Source: Symbiobacterium thermophilum IAM 14863
GTDB taxonomy: Bacteria > Bacillota > Sulfobacillia > Symbiobacteriales > Symbiobacteriaceae
Reading direction: 5' to 3'
Length of the DNA stretch: 64,000 nucleotides
NCBI RefSeq assembly: GCF_000009905.1
Contig: NC_006177.1
Span: forward strand, 992,001-1,056,000
A program made the translations under genes and the position numbers. Shown here in pieces: positions 55,730-63,888 of the stretch; position 1 is the stretch's first letter, and every line of letters begins with the position of its first letter. Below the pieces are notes generated by a model. The model did no database searches, was not told the DNA's origin, and was given only the letters and a program-made list of their open reading frames with translations.

Positions 55730-57175
55730 TCAGTGCACGGGCTCGGCGGAGAACGGTTCCGCAGCGGGCGGGCCGGGCGGCTCCGCCCAACCGGGGAGCC
55801 GCCTGTCGGGCGCCACTTCGGGGAAGAGCCTGTGCTGCCGGTCCGGCGCCACGAGCCCCAGCTGCACCCCGGTGGCCCGGGCCAGCACGGGATCGAGGGT
55901 GCAGAGGTCGGACCGGCCGATCTCGGAGAGCGCGGTGCGCCCCAGCGTGACGGCCACCATCTCCATCTCGCGGACGCAGGCGTTCAGGAACCGCTGGAGG
56001 CTGCGGGCGGCTCGATCCACGTCCAGTTCCCCGGTCCGTTTCCCCGTATAGACGACCAGACTGGTGGGCGGCTCAAAGGGCAGCGCCTCGGCGGCCTGCT
56101 CGCCAATCAGGGTCATCAGGGCGGCCGTGCCGGTGTAGACCGCGTCGGCGCCCAGGGCCATTGCCTTCAGCATCTGCCCGGGAGTGATGAGGCCGCCGGC
56201 GGCGATCAGGCTGACGTCGCCGGCGGCCTTCTGCCGTACCAGGAAGTCGCGCGCCCGGGCGACCGCGTAGAGCGTCGGCAGCCCCACGTCGTCCTGCAGG
56301 GTCGGGGCGCCCCCGTGGGTGCCGCCCTCAGCCCCGTCCACGGTGACGAAGTCGACGCCCGCCTCCAGCGCCACGGCCAGCTCCCGTTCCAGGTGGTGCG
56401 TGGCGGCCAGCTTCACCCCCACGGGAACGCCCGTCTCCGCCCGCAGCCGGCGGACGAGCCGGATGAAGTCCGCCTGGGAGTTCACGCCCGGCAGGCGGGA
56501 GTGGATGACCGCATCCTGACCCGGTTCCAGGCCGAAGGCGGCGCGGAAGTCCGGGCCGATGTTCCGGGCAGAGGTCCGCTGCGGCGTGGATCCCTGGGCC
56601 CCCTGTCCCGGCTGGATCTCGATCGCGTCCACCCGCCGGTACTGCTCGGGCCGGTTGAGCCAGCCGCCCCGGTTGTACTGGCCGATCAGGAGGCGCGCGG
56701 CGGCCCGCTCCTCCTCCAGCAGGGGGGCCTCGCCGGTGTTGGTGGCCGTGCCCACCGCCGTGGCGGCCCGGGCCAGCGCGATCTTCGCCCGCTTGGAGAG
56801 CGCGCCGCCGAAGGACATGCCGGCGATCAGGACGGGGATGGCCACGGTGAGGGGTCGCCGGGCCCGGGGTCCGATGGTCACGGCCGTGTCGATGGGGACG
56901 TTCTCGGGGGTGGGGAAGCGGCAGAGGTGGACGGGGTTGAACAGGAGCTTATCCCAGGGGGAGAGGCGGAGGGGGCTGCCCAGGGGGCGCGGCGCCGGCG
57001 CGCCCTGGGCAGCCCGCATCGTGATCTCCAGGGCGTTCAGCCCGCCGACCTTGCGCAGGGCCCCCACCATCTCCCCGATGGACTCCGGGTACTCGTCCCG
57101 CACGACCCGGGCGAGCGCCCGGTCCACCGTCTCGTCGATCGCGGCCCGGAGCCACTTCTCAATGAGCCGGAGCAC
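55730..57175 (-). CDS. FMN-binding glutamate-synthase-like protein
   Basis: A 481-residue protein equal to the FMN/synthase domain of glutamate synthase large subunit, without the glutaminase domain. Typical segments are GMSFGGALSKRAKIALARAA, GTATNTGEAPLL, IEIQPGQGAQG, VGVKLAATHHLE, TVDGAEGGTHGGAP and GADAVYTGTAAL. Stand-alone versions of this type are archaeal-like and often of unproven substrate. The usual three-cysteine iron-sulfur set is not obvious. GTG 57175 with GGGGGAGG just before it is preferred; it overlaps the upstream 95-residue gene by 17 bp, suggesting coupling. Confidence 0.85.
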   Translation of the reverse strand: MLRLIEKWLRAAIDETVDRALARVVRDEYPESIGEMVGALRKVGGLNALEITMRAAQGAPAPRPLGSPLRLSPWDKLLFNPVHLCRFPTPENVPIDTAVTIGPRARRPLTVAIPVLIAGMSFGGALSKRAKIALARAATAVGTATNTGEAPLLEEERAAARLLIGQYNRGGWLNRPEQYRRVDAIEIQPGQGAQGSTPQRTSARNIGPDFRAAFGLEPGQDAVIHSRLPGVNSQADFIRLVRRLRAETGVPVGVKLAATHHLERELAVALEAGVDFVTVDGAEGGTHGGAPTLQDDVGLPTLYAVARARDFLVRQKAAGDVSLIAAGGLITPGQMLKAMALGADAVYTGTAALMTLIGEQAAEALPFEPPTSLVVYTGKRTGELDVDRAARSLQRFLNACVREMEMVAVTLGRTALSEIGRSDLCTLDPVLARATGVQLGLVAPDRQHRLFPEVAPDRRLPGWAEPPGPPAAEPFSAEPVH

Positions 57176-57446
57176 GATCCTCCCCCCCTTCCGGCCGCCG
57201 CTCCAGCGCACTCTGGATGTCTGCCATCCGCCGGGCCAGCTCGCCGCAGACGTGTTTCACCATGGACAGCTGGCGGGCGGCGCTCTGCTCCTCCGTGGCC
57301 AGGTCCAGGAGCGCGCGGTCGTCGAACCGGTTCAGGGCGTCATAATGCTCCCGCTCGATCATGGCCAGGGTGCCGGCCACGGTCTCGATGCGGCCCAGCT
57401 CCGAGATGATGTACTGGCAGGTCGCACTCAGCTCTTCAGGGTTCAT
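57159..57446 (-). CDS. Small helical protein upstream of the glutamate-synthase-like gene
   Basis: A 95-residue protein, almost fully helical and acidic (CQYIISELGRIETVAGTLAM, EHYDALNRFDDRALLDLATE). No known family is recognised; CotF-like or coiled-coil partner proteins are weak ideas only. ATG 57446 follows GGAGG by eight bases. Its last codons overlap the next gene by 17 bp, so both products are probably made together. Confidence 0.7.
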   Translation of the reverse strand: MNPEELSATCQYIISELGRIETVAGTLAMIEREHYDALNRFDDRALLDLATEEQSAARQLSMVKHVCGELARRMADIQSALERRPEGGEDRAPAH

Positions 57447-57577
57447 GGCGATGACCTCCGGATGGGTATGCTGCACCATCAGTTTGCCCATCCGGAGGCG
57501 GGGATCATCTCGCCGCGGACGCCGCCCGGGGGGCCCGTCGGGTGCGGCCGTGCAACGCCGGAACCGTGTGTGTTCGG

Positions 57578-57781
57578 TTACATGCCCTTCTTCCGCCGCT
57601 CCGTCACGGTCTCGCCCGCAATGCCCCAGTTGTCGGTGTCGACCTCCTCGATAATCACGAAGGTGGTCTGCGGGTTCTTGCCCAGCACCTCCTGGAGCAG
57701 GCGGGTGGCGCCGGCGATCAGCTGCTTTTTCTGCTCGGGCGTGGCGCCCTCCCGCGTGATCTTGATGTTCACATACGGCAC
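57578..57781 (-). CDS. 4-oxalocrotonate tautomerase-family protein
   Basis: A 67-residue tautomerase whose catalytic Pro is residue 2 (MPYVNIKITREG), becoming the N-terminal proline after Met removal. The helix EQKKQLIAGATRLLQEVL and FVIIEEVDTDNWGIAG are family-typical. It is a hexameric 4-OT type by size. Substrate is unknown, and no aromatic meta-cleavage genes are nearby. GTG 57781 follows GGGAGG by eight bases. Confidence 0.88.
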   Translation of the reverse strand: MPYVNIKITREGATPEQKKQLIAGATRLLQEVLGKNPQTTFVIIEEVDTDNWGIAGETVTERRKKGM

Positions 57782-57927
57782 GTGTTCGACCTCCCTTGCC
57801 TTCGCGTGTTGCATCCGCCAGGACGAGCGGGCCAGGGGCGCTGCGGGGCGACCCGTGGACCGAGCCTGCGGCCTGGCTCTGCGATGATTGTAGGGAACGG
57901 CACGAATCAGCAAAATGGCCAGAAGAT

Positions 57928-58182
57928 ATGATTTCAGGCTGTCGCCCCGGTGTGGAGCGAAAGTGCCACGTGGACGGCCAGGTGCACCAGGTGGAGATCA
58001 CCCGCATCGCCCGCGAGGTGACCGGCCGGGCCCTCACGGCCAACGTCGTGGCCCTGGGCGTGCTGAACCGGCTCTGCCGGCTGGTCAGCGACGAGGCCTT
58101 GGTGGAGGCGGTGCTGGAGACGGTGCCCCGCGGCACCGAGGCGATCAACCGGAAGGCGCTGGAGGCCGGGATGGCGATCTGA
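57928..58182 (+). pseudogene. Remnant of a 2-oxoacid:ferredoxin oxidoreductase gamma subunit
   Basis: This 84-codon frame, from QVEITRIAREVTG through TANVVALGVLNRL to EAINRKALEAG, reads as the C-terminal third of a KorC/VorC/PorC gamma subunit. The N-terminal 100 residues with the thiamine-domain glycine motif are absent, and no alpha or beta subunit is near. ATG 57928 has a weak site. A decayed fragment is the simplest reading; a short stand-alone protein cannot be excluded. Confidence 0.65.
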
Positions 58183-58195
58183 TCCGGACGCTCAT

Positions 58196-58210
58196 TGATA
58201 ACCATTCTCA
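58196..58210. promoter_or_regulatory. Fur-like operator upstream of ferredoxin
   Basis: TGATAACCATTCTCA matches the Fur-type pattern TGATAATnATTATCA at 13 of 15 positions and lies just upstream of the ferredoxin promoter at 58235. Confidence 0.45.
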
Positions 58211-58234
58211 ACCAGAAAATAGCCCGTGGCTCCC

Positions 58235-58263
58235 TTGACGGGCCTGTGCCCGGCGGGTATCCT
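58235..58263 (+). promoter_or_regulatory. Sigma-A promoter of the ferredoxin gene
   Basis: TTGACG (5/6), 17 bp, TATCCT (4/6), about 105 bp before the ferredoxin start. The leader contains an ACCCGTATCGGGT palindrome near 58281. Confidence 0.55.
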
Positions 58264-58367
58264 TAAAGTGTGTTTTGATTACCCGTATCGGGTACAAGGG
58301 GCAAGGTAACCATTAGGGCTGCACCCCACAGCGATGTCGGCGTGCGCCTCAAAGGAGGAGAAGATCC

Positions 58368-58658
58368 GTGGCGGTAAAGATTATTGATACTTGCATCTCG
58401 TGCGGCGCCTGCGAACCGGAGTGCCCCAACGAGGCCATCAGCCCGGGCGACACCATCTACGTGATCGATCCTGACAAGTGCACCGAGTGCTACGGCTTCT
58501 ACAGCGAGTCCCAGTGCATCGCCGTCTGCCCGGTCGAGTGCATCATCCCCGATGAGGATCACGTCGACGACGTCGAGAGCCTGACGGCCAAGTTCAACCG
58601 GCTGCATCCGGGCCAGGAGATGAAGAACACCGACAGCTGGACCAAGCCCGGCGCGTAA
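58368..58658 (+). CDS. 2[4Fe-4S] ferredoxin, YfhL type
   Basis: A 96-residue ferredoxin. The first cluster motif is CISCGACEPECP, the second CTECYGFYSESQCIAVCP, with the longer eight-residue insertion between cysteines typical of YfhL/FdxN-like ferredoxins, and an acidic C-terminal tail. It carries low-potential electrons, possibly to RnfB or oxidoreductases. GTG 58368 has AAAGGAGGAG upstream. Monocistronic with its own promoter, Fur-like box and terminator. Confidence 0.93.
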   Translation: MAVKIIDTCISCGACEPECPNEAISPGDTIYVIDPDKCTECYGFYSESQCIAVCPVECIIPDEDHVDDVESLTAKFNRLHPGQEMKNTDSWTKPGA

Positions 58659-58668
58659 GGTGTAAACC

Positions 58669-58700
58669 AGAGGACGGTCTCCCGGACCGTCCTCTCTTGA
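58669..58700 (+). terminator. Terminator of the ferredoxin gene
   Basis: AGAGGACGGTC / GACCGTCCTCT followed by CTTGAT. Confidence 0.75.
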
Positions 58701-58796
58701 TGTGTTATTTCATCAGAATAGTCAGTACATATCCGCAACCGCTGCTGCCCCGGGGGCGTCTCAGGAAAGGAGAACGCAGACAGAGGTGGGCAGAGC

Positions 58797-60020
58797 GTGC
58801 AGCGGGCAGTGACTGCGGGCATTCTGTGGGGGGTCGTGGGCCTGGCGGCGGCGGTCGGCGCCGCCTGGCTGGTGGCACGGCCGGCGGAGCCGGCCATCCT
58901 CGCGTCGCCTGCGGGTTCAGGCGGGGCGCCGGACGGACGGCGTGCGCAGCAGGGCGCCGGGCGGGAGGTGTATGCCCAGCCTGCGCTGGCCAACCGGGCC
59001 GAGCAGGTCGGGGAGCTTTTTCCGGCCGGCTCGGCGCCCCTGGTCGGGCAGGCTGAGCCGGTCGGGCAGGCTGAGCCGGTCGGGCAGGCTGAGCCGGTCG
59101 GGCAGGCTGAGCCGGTCGATCCGGTCGAGCCGGTCGGGCAGGCGGCGGTCGATCGGGCCGGGCTGCCCCCGGCGGCCCATCCGCTGGCCGACTACCAGCC
59201 GATGCACGTGGAGCCGGTGGAGCCGATCATCCCCGCCCCGCCGGAGGACGTGCCGGAGCTTTGGCGGCCGCTGCACGAAACGGTGTATGCGGTCGCCGTG
59301 GAGTACCCGGGCCGCATCAGCGTCGTGGCGGTGGACCTCACCACCGGCAGCCGGTACGAGTTCCGGGCGCGGGATCCGTACCTGCCGGCCTCCACCTTCA
59401 AGCTCCCCGTCGCCCTCTGCGTGTTGGAGGCCATTGACGCCGGGGAAATGGCCTGGAACACCCTGGTCACCTACACCGAGGAGGACTACGAGCCGGTGGG
59501 GGCCGGCGGCTTCGCCCAGGCCGCCTTCGGGAGCCGGTGGACGGTGCGGAACCTGGTCGACCGCTCCCTGATCTCGTCCAACAACGTGGCCGTCAAGATG
59601 CTGGCCCGCACGCTCACCTGGGACGGGCTCCTGGCCTGCACCACCGCGATGGGCGGCCCGGTCACCCGCACAGAGGAGGGCTCCACGCCGGTCTCCGCCG
59701 CGGACGAGGCGGCGTGGTGGCTGCGGCTGTGGGAGCTGAGCAGGGAGCGGCCCGAGCTGGCAGAGCAGCTCCTCCGGCCGCTGCGCCAGGCGACCTACCG
59801 CGGGCGCATCCAGGCCGGCACGCCCCGTCCGGAGCTGGTTACCCACAAGTTCGGCACCTATGCCGGCTACGACCACGACGGGGGGATCGTCTGGGCCGAG
59901 CGGCCCTACGCGCTGGTCGTGCTCACCTACGGCGGGGGCGAGTACCTGGCCGACCGGGCCATTGAGCGCATCGCGGCCGCCGCCTGGGCGTCCGTCATGG
60001 GAGACGCGGCCGGCCGGTGA
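58797..60020 (+). CDS. Secreted class A beta-lactamase-fold protein with repeat linker
   Basis: A 407-residue protein with an N-terminal membrane/signal segment (about 5-22), a long Pro/Glu/Ala linker to about residue 155, then a serine beta-lactamase fold. The motifs are STFK near 199 (nucleophile Ser199), SNN at 261-263 instead of SDN, and KFG near 351 instead of KTG. The domain resembles the penicillin-binding-protein-like or inactive class A group rather than a resistance enzyme. The linker holds four exact VGQAEP repeats. GTG 58797 follows GAGGTGG. Confidence 0.83.
   Translation: MQRAVTAGILWGVVGLAAAVGAAWLVARPAEPAILASPAGSGGAPDGRRAQQGAGREVYAQPALANRAEQVGELFPAGSAPLVGQAEPVGQAEPVGQAEPVGQAEPVDPVEPVGQAAVDRAGLPPAAHPLADYQPMHVEPVEPIIPAPPEDVPELWRPLHETVYAVAVEYPGRISVVAVDLTTGSRYEFRARDPYLPASTFKLPVALCVLEAIDAGEMAWNTLVTYTEEDYEPVGAGGFAQAAFGSRWTVRNLVDRSLISSNNVAVKMLARTLTWDGLLACTTAMGGPVTRTEEGSTPVSAADEAAWWLRLWELSRERPELAEQLLRPLRQATYRGRIQAGTPRPELVTHKFGTYAGYDHDGGIVWAERPYALVVLTYGGGEYLADRAIERIAAAAWASVMGDAAGR
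59043..59114 (+). repeat. Four identical 18-bp tandem repeats
   Basis: The unit GTCGGGCAGGCTGAGCCG occurs four times without change, coding for VGQAEP in the linker of the beta-lactamase-fold protein. Related degenerate units continue to about 59144. Identity suggests recent expansion by slippage. Confidence 0.92.
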
Positions 60021-60154
60021 ACGGGTGCCGCCGCGCGGCGATCCGGTGGGCGGGACGCAGGGATTTCGGGCGACCCGGCAAATCCATTGGACTGGAGGAG
60101 CGGGGCCACCATCCGGCGGCCAGGGCGGTGGCCGCATGCAGAGGGGGGAATCCG

Positions 60155-60613
60155 ATGCTGGCTTTTGACCTGTACCGCCATTGGGAGACCGATCTGCGCC
60201 CCTTCACCGTGAACGCCTTGCGCCGCATGACGCCGGAACAGCTGGCCTGGAAGCCGCCGGGATGGCACTCCAGCGCCTTCGAGCTGGCCGAGCACATGGC
60301 GCTCTGCGAGTGGGTCTGGATCTACCGGAACGCCCTGAAGGTGGTGCCCTGGGAGGCGCGGTGGGAATCGGGCCGTTTCCCCGACCTCGACAGCCTGCTC
60401 CAATACTGGGACGAGATCCACCGGGTCACCGTCCAGTGGCTGAAGGACACCCCGATCAGCCAGCTGGGCCGGAAGCTGCCCATGCCGTACCCGGACATGC
60501 CGTGGGCGACGATGGACTGGGTGATCTACCACGTGATGGAGCACGAGATCCACCACCGGGGCCAGATCTTCATGCTCATGCGCATGCAGGGGATCGACCC
60601 GCCCGAGATCTAG
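60155..60613 (+). CDS. DinB-family four-helix metalloprotein
   Basis: A 152-residue DinB/YfiT-like protein. The metal-binding histidines appear in FELAEHMALCE near residue 45 and in VIYHVMEHEIHHRGQIFML near 131, the family's three-His arrangement. Homologues include bacillithiol-S-transferases and DNA-damage-induced proteins, so a thiol-transfer role would fit the YtxJ gene in this window, but that is inference. ATG 60155 has GAGGGGGGAA upstream. Confidence 0.87.
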   Translation: MLAFDLYRHWETDLRPFTVNALRRMTPEQLAWKPPGWHSSAFELAEHMALCEWVWIYRNALKVVPWEARWESGRFPDLDSLLQYWDEIHRVTVQWLKDTPISQLGRKLPMPYPDMPWATMDWVIYHVMEHEIHHRGQIFMLMRMQGIDPPEI

Positions 60614-60639
60614 CGGGGCCTCGACACGGAGGCCCCGCT
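60612..60639 (+). terminator. Terminator after the dinB-like gene
   Basis: AGCGGGGCCTC / GAGGCCCCGCT with a six-base loop, starting within the stop codon. Confidence 0.7.
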
Positions 60640-60761
60640 CTCCGCGATGTGCCGCCGCCGCGTGTCGACGGCGCCGCGGCGGGTGTATCCTAGGGATGAG
60701 CCGCGGCCGCCCGGCGCCACCGCGCGGCGGCTGCCGGACGGGTCGGGAAGGAGGGGATCGC

Positions 60762-61685
60762 ATGCGGCGATCGCGCGCCAGGATGCTCGGCCGGTACGCC
60801 TTCTTCCTGGAGCGGTTCCGGAGCCGGTACGATCTGGCGGAGGCCTACTACCGGCGGGCTCTGGCCAGGGACCCGGAGGATGCGCAGACCCGCCGGCACT
60901 ACGCCATCTTCCTGGAGACCGTCCGCGGCCGGTACGACGAGGCCGATGCGCAGTATCGCGCCGCCCTGCGCCTCGCGCCCAACGATCCGGCCCTGCTTGG
61001 AGACTACGCCGACTTCCTGGAACACGCCGTGCAGGACCTGGACGGGGCCGAGCGCTACTACCGGCGCGCGCTGGAGGCGGACCCGCTGCACCCGGGAAAC
61101 CTGACCAACTACGCGACCTTCCTGACGGAGGTGCGGGGGGAGCACGGGCGGGCGGAGGCGCTCTACCAGCGGGCCCTGGAGGTGGCGCCGCTGCACCGCA
61201 ACGCCCTGTTCAAGTACGCGCTCTTCCTGACGGACGTCAAGGGCGCGTACGACGACGCCGCCGAGCTCTACCGGGTGGCGCTGGAGGCCTATCCGGGAAA
61301 CGGCGCGATCATGGCCAACCTGGCCGGCGTGCTGCTGCTGGGCGGGCAGGCCGGCGAGGGGCGGCGGATGCTGTCCGCGTGCCTCCGGCACCCGGCCCTG
61401 CAGCGGCCCACCGCGGACGCCGCCGAGGTCCGGTTCTATCAGGTGGTTTACGGCGACCCGGAGGAGCGCCCGGCCGCGCTGCGCGCCCTGCGCCGCCTGC
61501 TGGAGGCGGGCGTCCGCTCGCCGGGATTCCAGCTGGGGCCGCACGTCGCGGCCGCCCGTGGGCAGGGCCACCCCTGGGCGCACTGGCTGGGGTCGCTGGC
61601 CGCCGTGCTGACCGGCGAGGCGGAACCCGCGGTCCTGAACCCGTGGGAGGATTGGGCGGAGGCCCGGCCCGATCCCGTTCACTGA
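60762..61685 (+). CDS. Tetratricopeptide-like repeat protein
   Basis: A 307-residue protein. Residues about 12-187 are five successive 35-residue TPR-like units starting YAFFLE, YAIFLE, YADFLE, YATFLT and YALFLT, each with the pattern A.xxYRRALE..P. The consensus YA.FLE..RG.YD.AE..Y is more uniform than in usual TPRs. The C-terminal third is helical and unrelated. It should mediate protein contacts. ATG 60762 with GGAGGGG before it is preferred to an upstream in-frame codon. Confidence 0.83.
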   Translation: MRRSRARMLGRYAFFLERFRSRYDLAEAYYRRALARDPEDAQTRRHYAIFLETVRGRYDEADAQYRAALRLAPNDPALLGDYADFLEHAVQDLDGAERYYRRALEADPLHPGNLTNYATFLTEVRGEHGRAEALYQRALEVAPLHRNALFKYALFLTDVKGAYDDAAELYRVALEAYPGNGAIMANLAGVLLLGGQAGEGRRMLSACLRHPALQRPTADAAEVRFYQVVYGDPEERPAALRALRRLLEAGVRSPGFQLGPHVAAARGQGHPWAHWLGSLAAVLTGEAEPAVLNPWEDWAEARPDPVH

Positions 61686-61698
61686 TCCGGAGCGCGGA

Positions 61699-61729
61699 GC
61701 ACCCCCGGGCTCGGAACGCCCGGGGGTGC
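61699..61729. terminator. Bidirectional terminator
   Basis: GCACCCCCGGGC / GCCCGGGGGTGC with a seven-base loop between the TPR gene and the convergent dehydrogenase gene. Confidence 0.72.
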
Positions 61730-61748
61730 CGGTTCGCGTGCGCGGGGG

Positions 61749-62630
61749 TCAGGCCCGCACCTTCACGCCGGCCAACTCCTCCAGCGGCCGGATCAGCGCG
61801 GCCTGGTCCGAGCCGCCGTAGCCCAGCGCCCGGGCCTCGGCCAGGAGCTGCTGCGTGACGGCCCCGAGCACCATCCGCACGTTCTCGTCCTTCCCCAGTT
61901 CCACCGCGAGGGCGACGTCCTTGTGCAGGTGGTCGATGGAGAAGGCGGCGTCGAACTTGCCCGGGAAGACGAACTGGGGGATGTTGCGGGCGATCTGCGC
62001 CGAGTGGCCGGTCGCGTTGGAGATGATCTCGTAGAGCGCCTTGGGGTCGACACCGGCCTTGGTGCCCAGCACGAAGGCCTCGGCCATGGCCGCCGTGTGG
62101 ATGCCCACCAGGAGGTTGTTGCAGAGCTTGGCCACGGAGCCCGCGCCCACCGGTCCCAGGTGGTGGATTGCCTTGCCCTCGACCTGAAGGTAGGGGAGCA
62201 CCGCCTCGAAGGCCGCCCGGTCGCCGCCGCACATGATGGTGAGCGTCCCGGCCTCCGCGCCCCAGGGGCCGCCCGAGACCGGGGCGTCGATGAACTGGAC
62301 GCCCTTCTCCGCGCACATCGCGGCGATGCGCTTGGCGTCCCGCACGCCGATGGTCGAGTGGTCGACGAAGATGTCGCCGGGCTGCGCGCCCTCCAGCGCC
62401 TGACGCAGGATGCTCTCGACCACGTCGGGCGTGGTGAGGCAGGTGAAGAGCACGCGGGCGTCCCGCGCCACCTCCGCGGGGCCCGCCGCCCGCCGGCCGC
62501 CTTCGGCCACGAGTTCATCGACGACCGCCTGGCTGCGGTTGTAGAGGGTGACGGTGTGTCCGGCCCTGATCAGGTTGCGCGCCATGTGCCGGCCCATGCG
62601 TCCGAGTCCGATGAATCCGAGGTTGGCCAT
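61749..62630 (-). CDS. Beta-hydroxyacid dehydrogenase (HIBADH/tartronate semialdehyde reductase family)
   Basis: A 293-residue NAD(P)-dependent oxidoreductase. The N-terminal Rossmann motif GFIGLGRMGRHMARNL lies at 5-20, substrate-binding DAPVSGGPWGAEAGTL at about 125, and the catalytic lysine in GSVAKLCNNLL. These are shared by 3-hydroxyisobutyrate dehydrogenase and 2-hydroxy-3-oxopropionate reductase, and sequence alone does not separate them. ATG 62630 follows GAGGAGG by about eight bases; a GTG one codon earlier is possible. Confidence 0.9.
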   Translation of the reverse strand: MANLGFIGLGRMGRHMARNLIRAGHTVTLYNRSQAVVDELVAEGGRRAAGPAEVARDARVLFTCLTTPDVVESILRQALEGAQPGDIFVDHSTIGVRDAKRIAAMCAEKGVQFIDAPVSGGPWGAEAGTLTIMCGGDRAAFEAVLPYLQVEGKAIHHLGPVGAGSVAKLCNNLLVGIHTAAMAEAFVLGTKAGVDPKALYEIISNATGHSAQIARNIPQFVFPGKFDAAFSIDHLHKDVALAVELGKDENVRMVLGAVTQQLLAEARALGYGGSDQAALIRPLEELAGVKVRA

Positions 62631-62773
62631 CACGGCATCCTCCTCTGCCAGGATTGCAAGTCCATCCTACCATATCCGGGGCGATGCCGGGCGGCGGATC
62701 CGGCACGTTCCAGACATGCAGGGCGACGCAGGGCGCAGAATGTGGTACAGTGCAGGTGAACGGGGGGATATCT

Positions 62774-63358
62774 GTGGGCGTTGACCTGCGCCTGATCGCC
62801 GAGGCCCGCCGGCTCCTGGCCGACGAGACGCCGCTGCCCTTCGACTGCGGCACGCTCTGCGGCCACCGCTGCTGCACCGACTTCGGCCCCGACGAAGGCA
62901 TCTACCTGATCCCCGGCGAGCTGCCGCTGTTCGACGGCACCGAGGACTTCACCCGATGGCAGTTCCACTCCACCCGCGAGTACGAGTTCGCCCCGTCGTG
63001 GGAGGAGCGGTTCGACGCGGTCCCGTTCCTGCAGTGCACGCGGCTGTGCGACCGGACCAAGCGCCCGTTCGAATGCCGCACCTATCCGCTGCTGCCGTAC
63101 CTGCGCCCCGACGGGGAGTTGGAGATGCGCTACTCCTTCCTCGCCCGGGGGCTCTGCCCCCTTCCGGAGCGCTACCGGCTGGACGAGCTGGACCCGGCCT
63201 TCGTGGAGGCCGCCCGCCGGGCCTGGGCGTTGCTGATGGAGGACGAGGCCATGCGGGAGCATGTGGAGTGGCTGACGGCGCAGTTCGACGCGCTGGAGCT
63301 GCCGGGGCTGGACGAGGAGGGCCCCTGCGGCGCCCGGGGCGGGGGTGAGCCGTCGTGA
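62774..63358 (+). CDS. YkgJ-type cysteine-cluster protein
   Basis: A 194-residue protein with the metal/iron-sulfur-type cysteine set of the YkgJ (CxxCxxCC) family: CGTLCGHRCC near residue 25, then CTRLCDRTKRPFECRTYPLL near 95, plus a later cysteine in RGLCPLPERY. Function in the family is not established. GTG 62774 follows a GGGGGG run. It overlaps the mug gene by four bases (GTGA), so they form an operon. Confidence 0.85.
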   Translation: MGVDLRLIAEARRLLADETPLPFDCGTLCGHRCCTDFGPDEGIYLIPGELPLFDGTEDFTRWQFHSTREYEFAPSWEERFDAVPFLQCTRLCDRTKRPFECRTYPLLPYLRPDGELEMRYSFLARGLCPLPERYRLDELDPAFVEAARRAWALLMEDEAMREHVEWLTAQFDALELPGLDEEGPCGARGGGEPS

Positions 63359-63888
63359 CCCGGGCCCTGCCGGACTACCTGGCCCCGGGGCTGCGCGTGG
63401 TCTTCGTCGGTTTCAACCCCGGGGAGACGTCGGCCCGGGAGGGGCACTACTATGCCTATCCGGGTAACCGGTTTTACTGGCTCCTCTGGCAGGCCGGGCT
63501 CACGGAGCGGCGCTACGCCCCGCACGAGGATGCCCGGCTCCTGGAGATCGGCTATGGGCTGACGGATCTGGTGGGCCGCTCCACCCGCTCCAGCGGCGAC
63601 CTTTCGGCTGCGGAGCTGCGGTCCGGACGGGAGGAGCTGCTGGCCAAGCTGGCCCGGTACCGGCCGCGAGTGGCCTGTTACAACGGCAAGGGCATCTACG
63701 CGGCGCTGACCGGCCGCCGGCGGGTGGCGTACGGCCTGCAGCCGGAGTCGGTGATCCCCGGGGTGCTGGATTTTGTGGCGGCCTCTCCCAGCGGGCGGAG
63801 CCGGGAGCCCCTGGCGGAGAAGCTGCGGCTCTACCGGGAACTGCGCGCGCTGATCGCGGAGGGGGATGAGGGTGAGCGACTGGGGTGA
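63355..63888 (+). CDS. mug: G:T/U mismatch-specific uracil-DNA glycosylase
   Basis: A 177-residue family 2 uracil-DNA glycosylase. The active-site loop is GFNPG at 19-23, where family members have G-x-N-P-G, followed by GHYYAYPGNRFYWLL. The later loop PSGRSR near 142 corresponds to the DNA-intercalating motif. It removes uracil or ethenocytosine opposite guanine. Start overlaps the YkgJ-type gene stop; it overlaps the next gene by 17 bp. Confidence 0.9.
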   Translation: MTRALPDYLAPGLRVVFVGFNPGETSAREGHYYAYPGNRFYWLLWQAGLTERRYAPHEDARLLEIGYGLTDLVGRSTRSSGDLSAAELRSGREELLAKLARYRPRVACYNGKGIYAALTGRRRVAYGLQPESVIPGVLDFVAASPSGRSREPLAEKLRLYRELRALIAEGDEGERLG

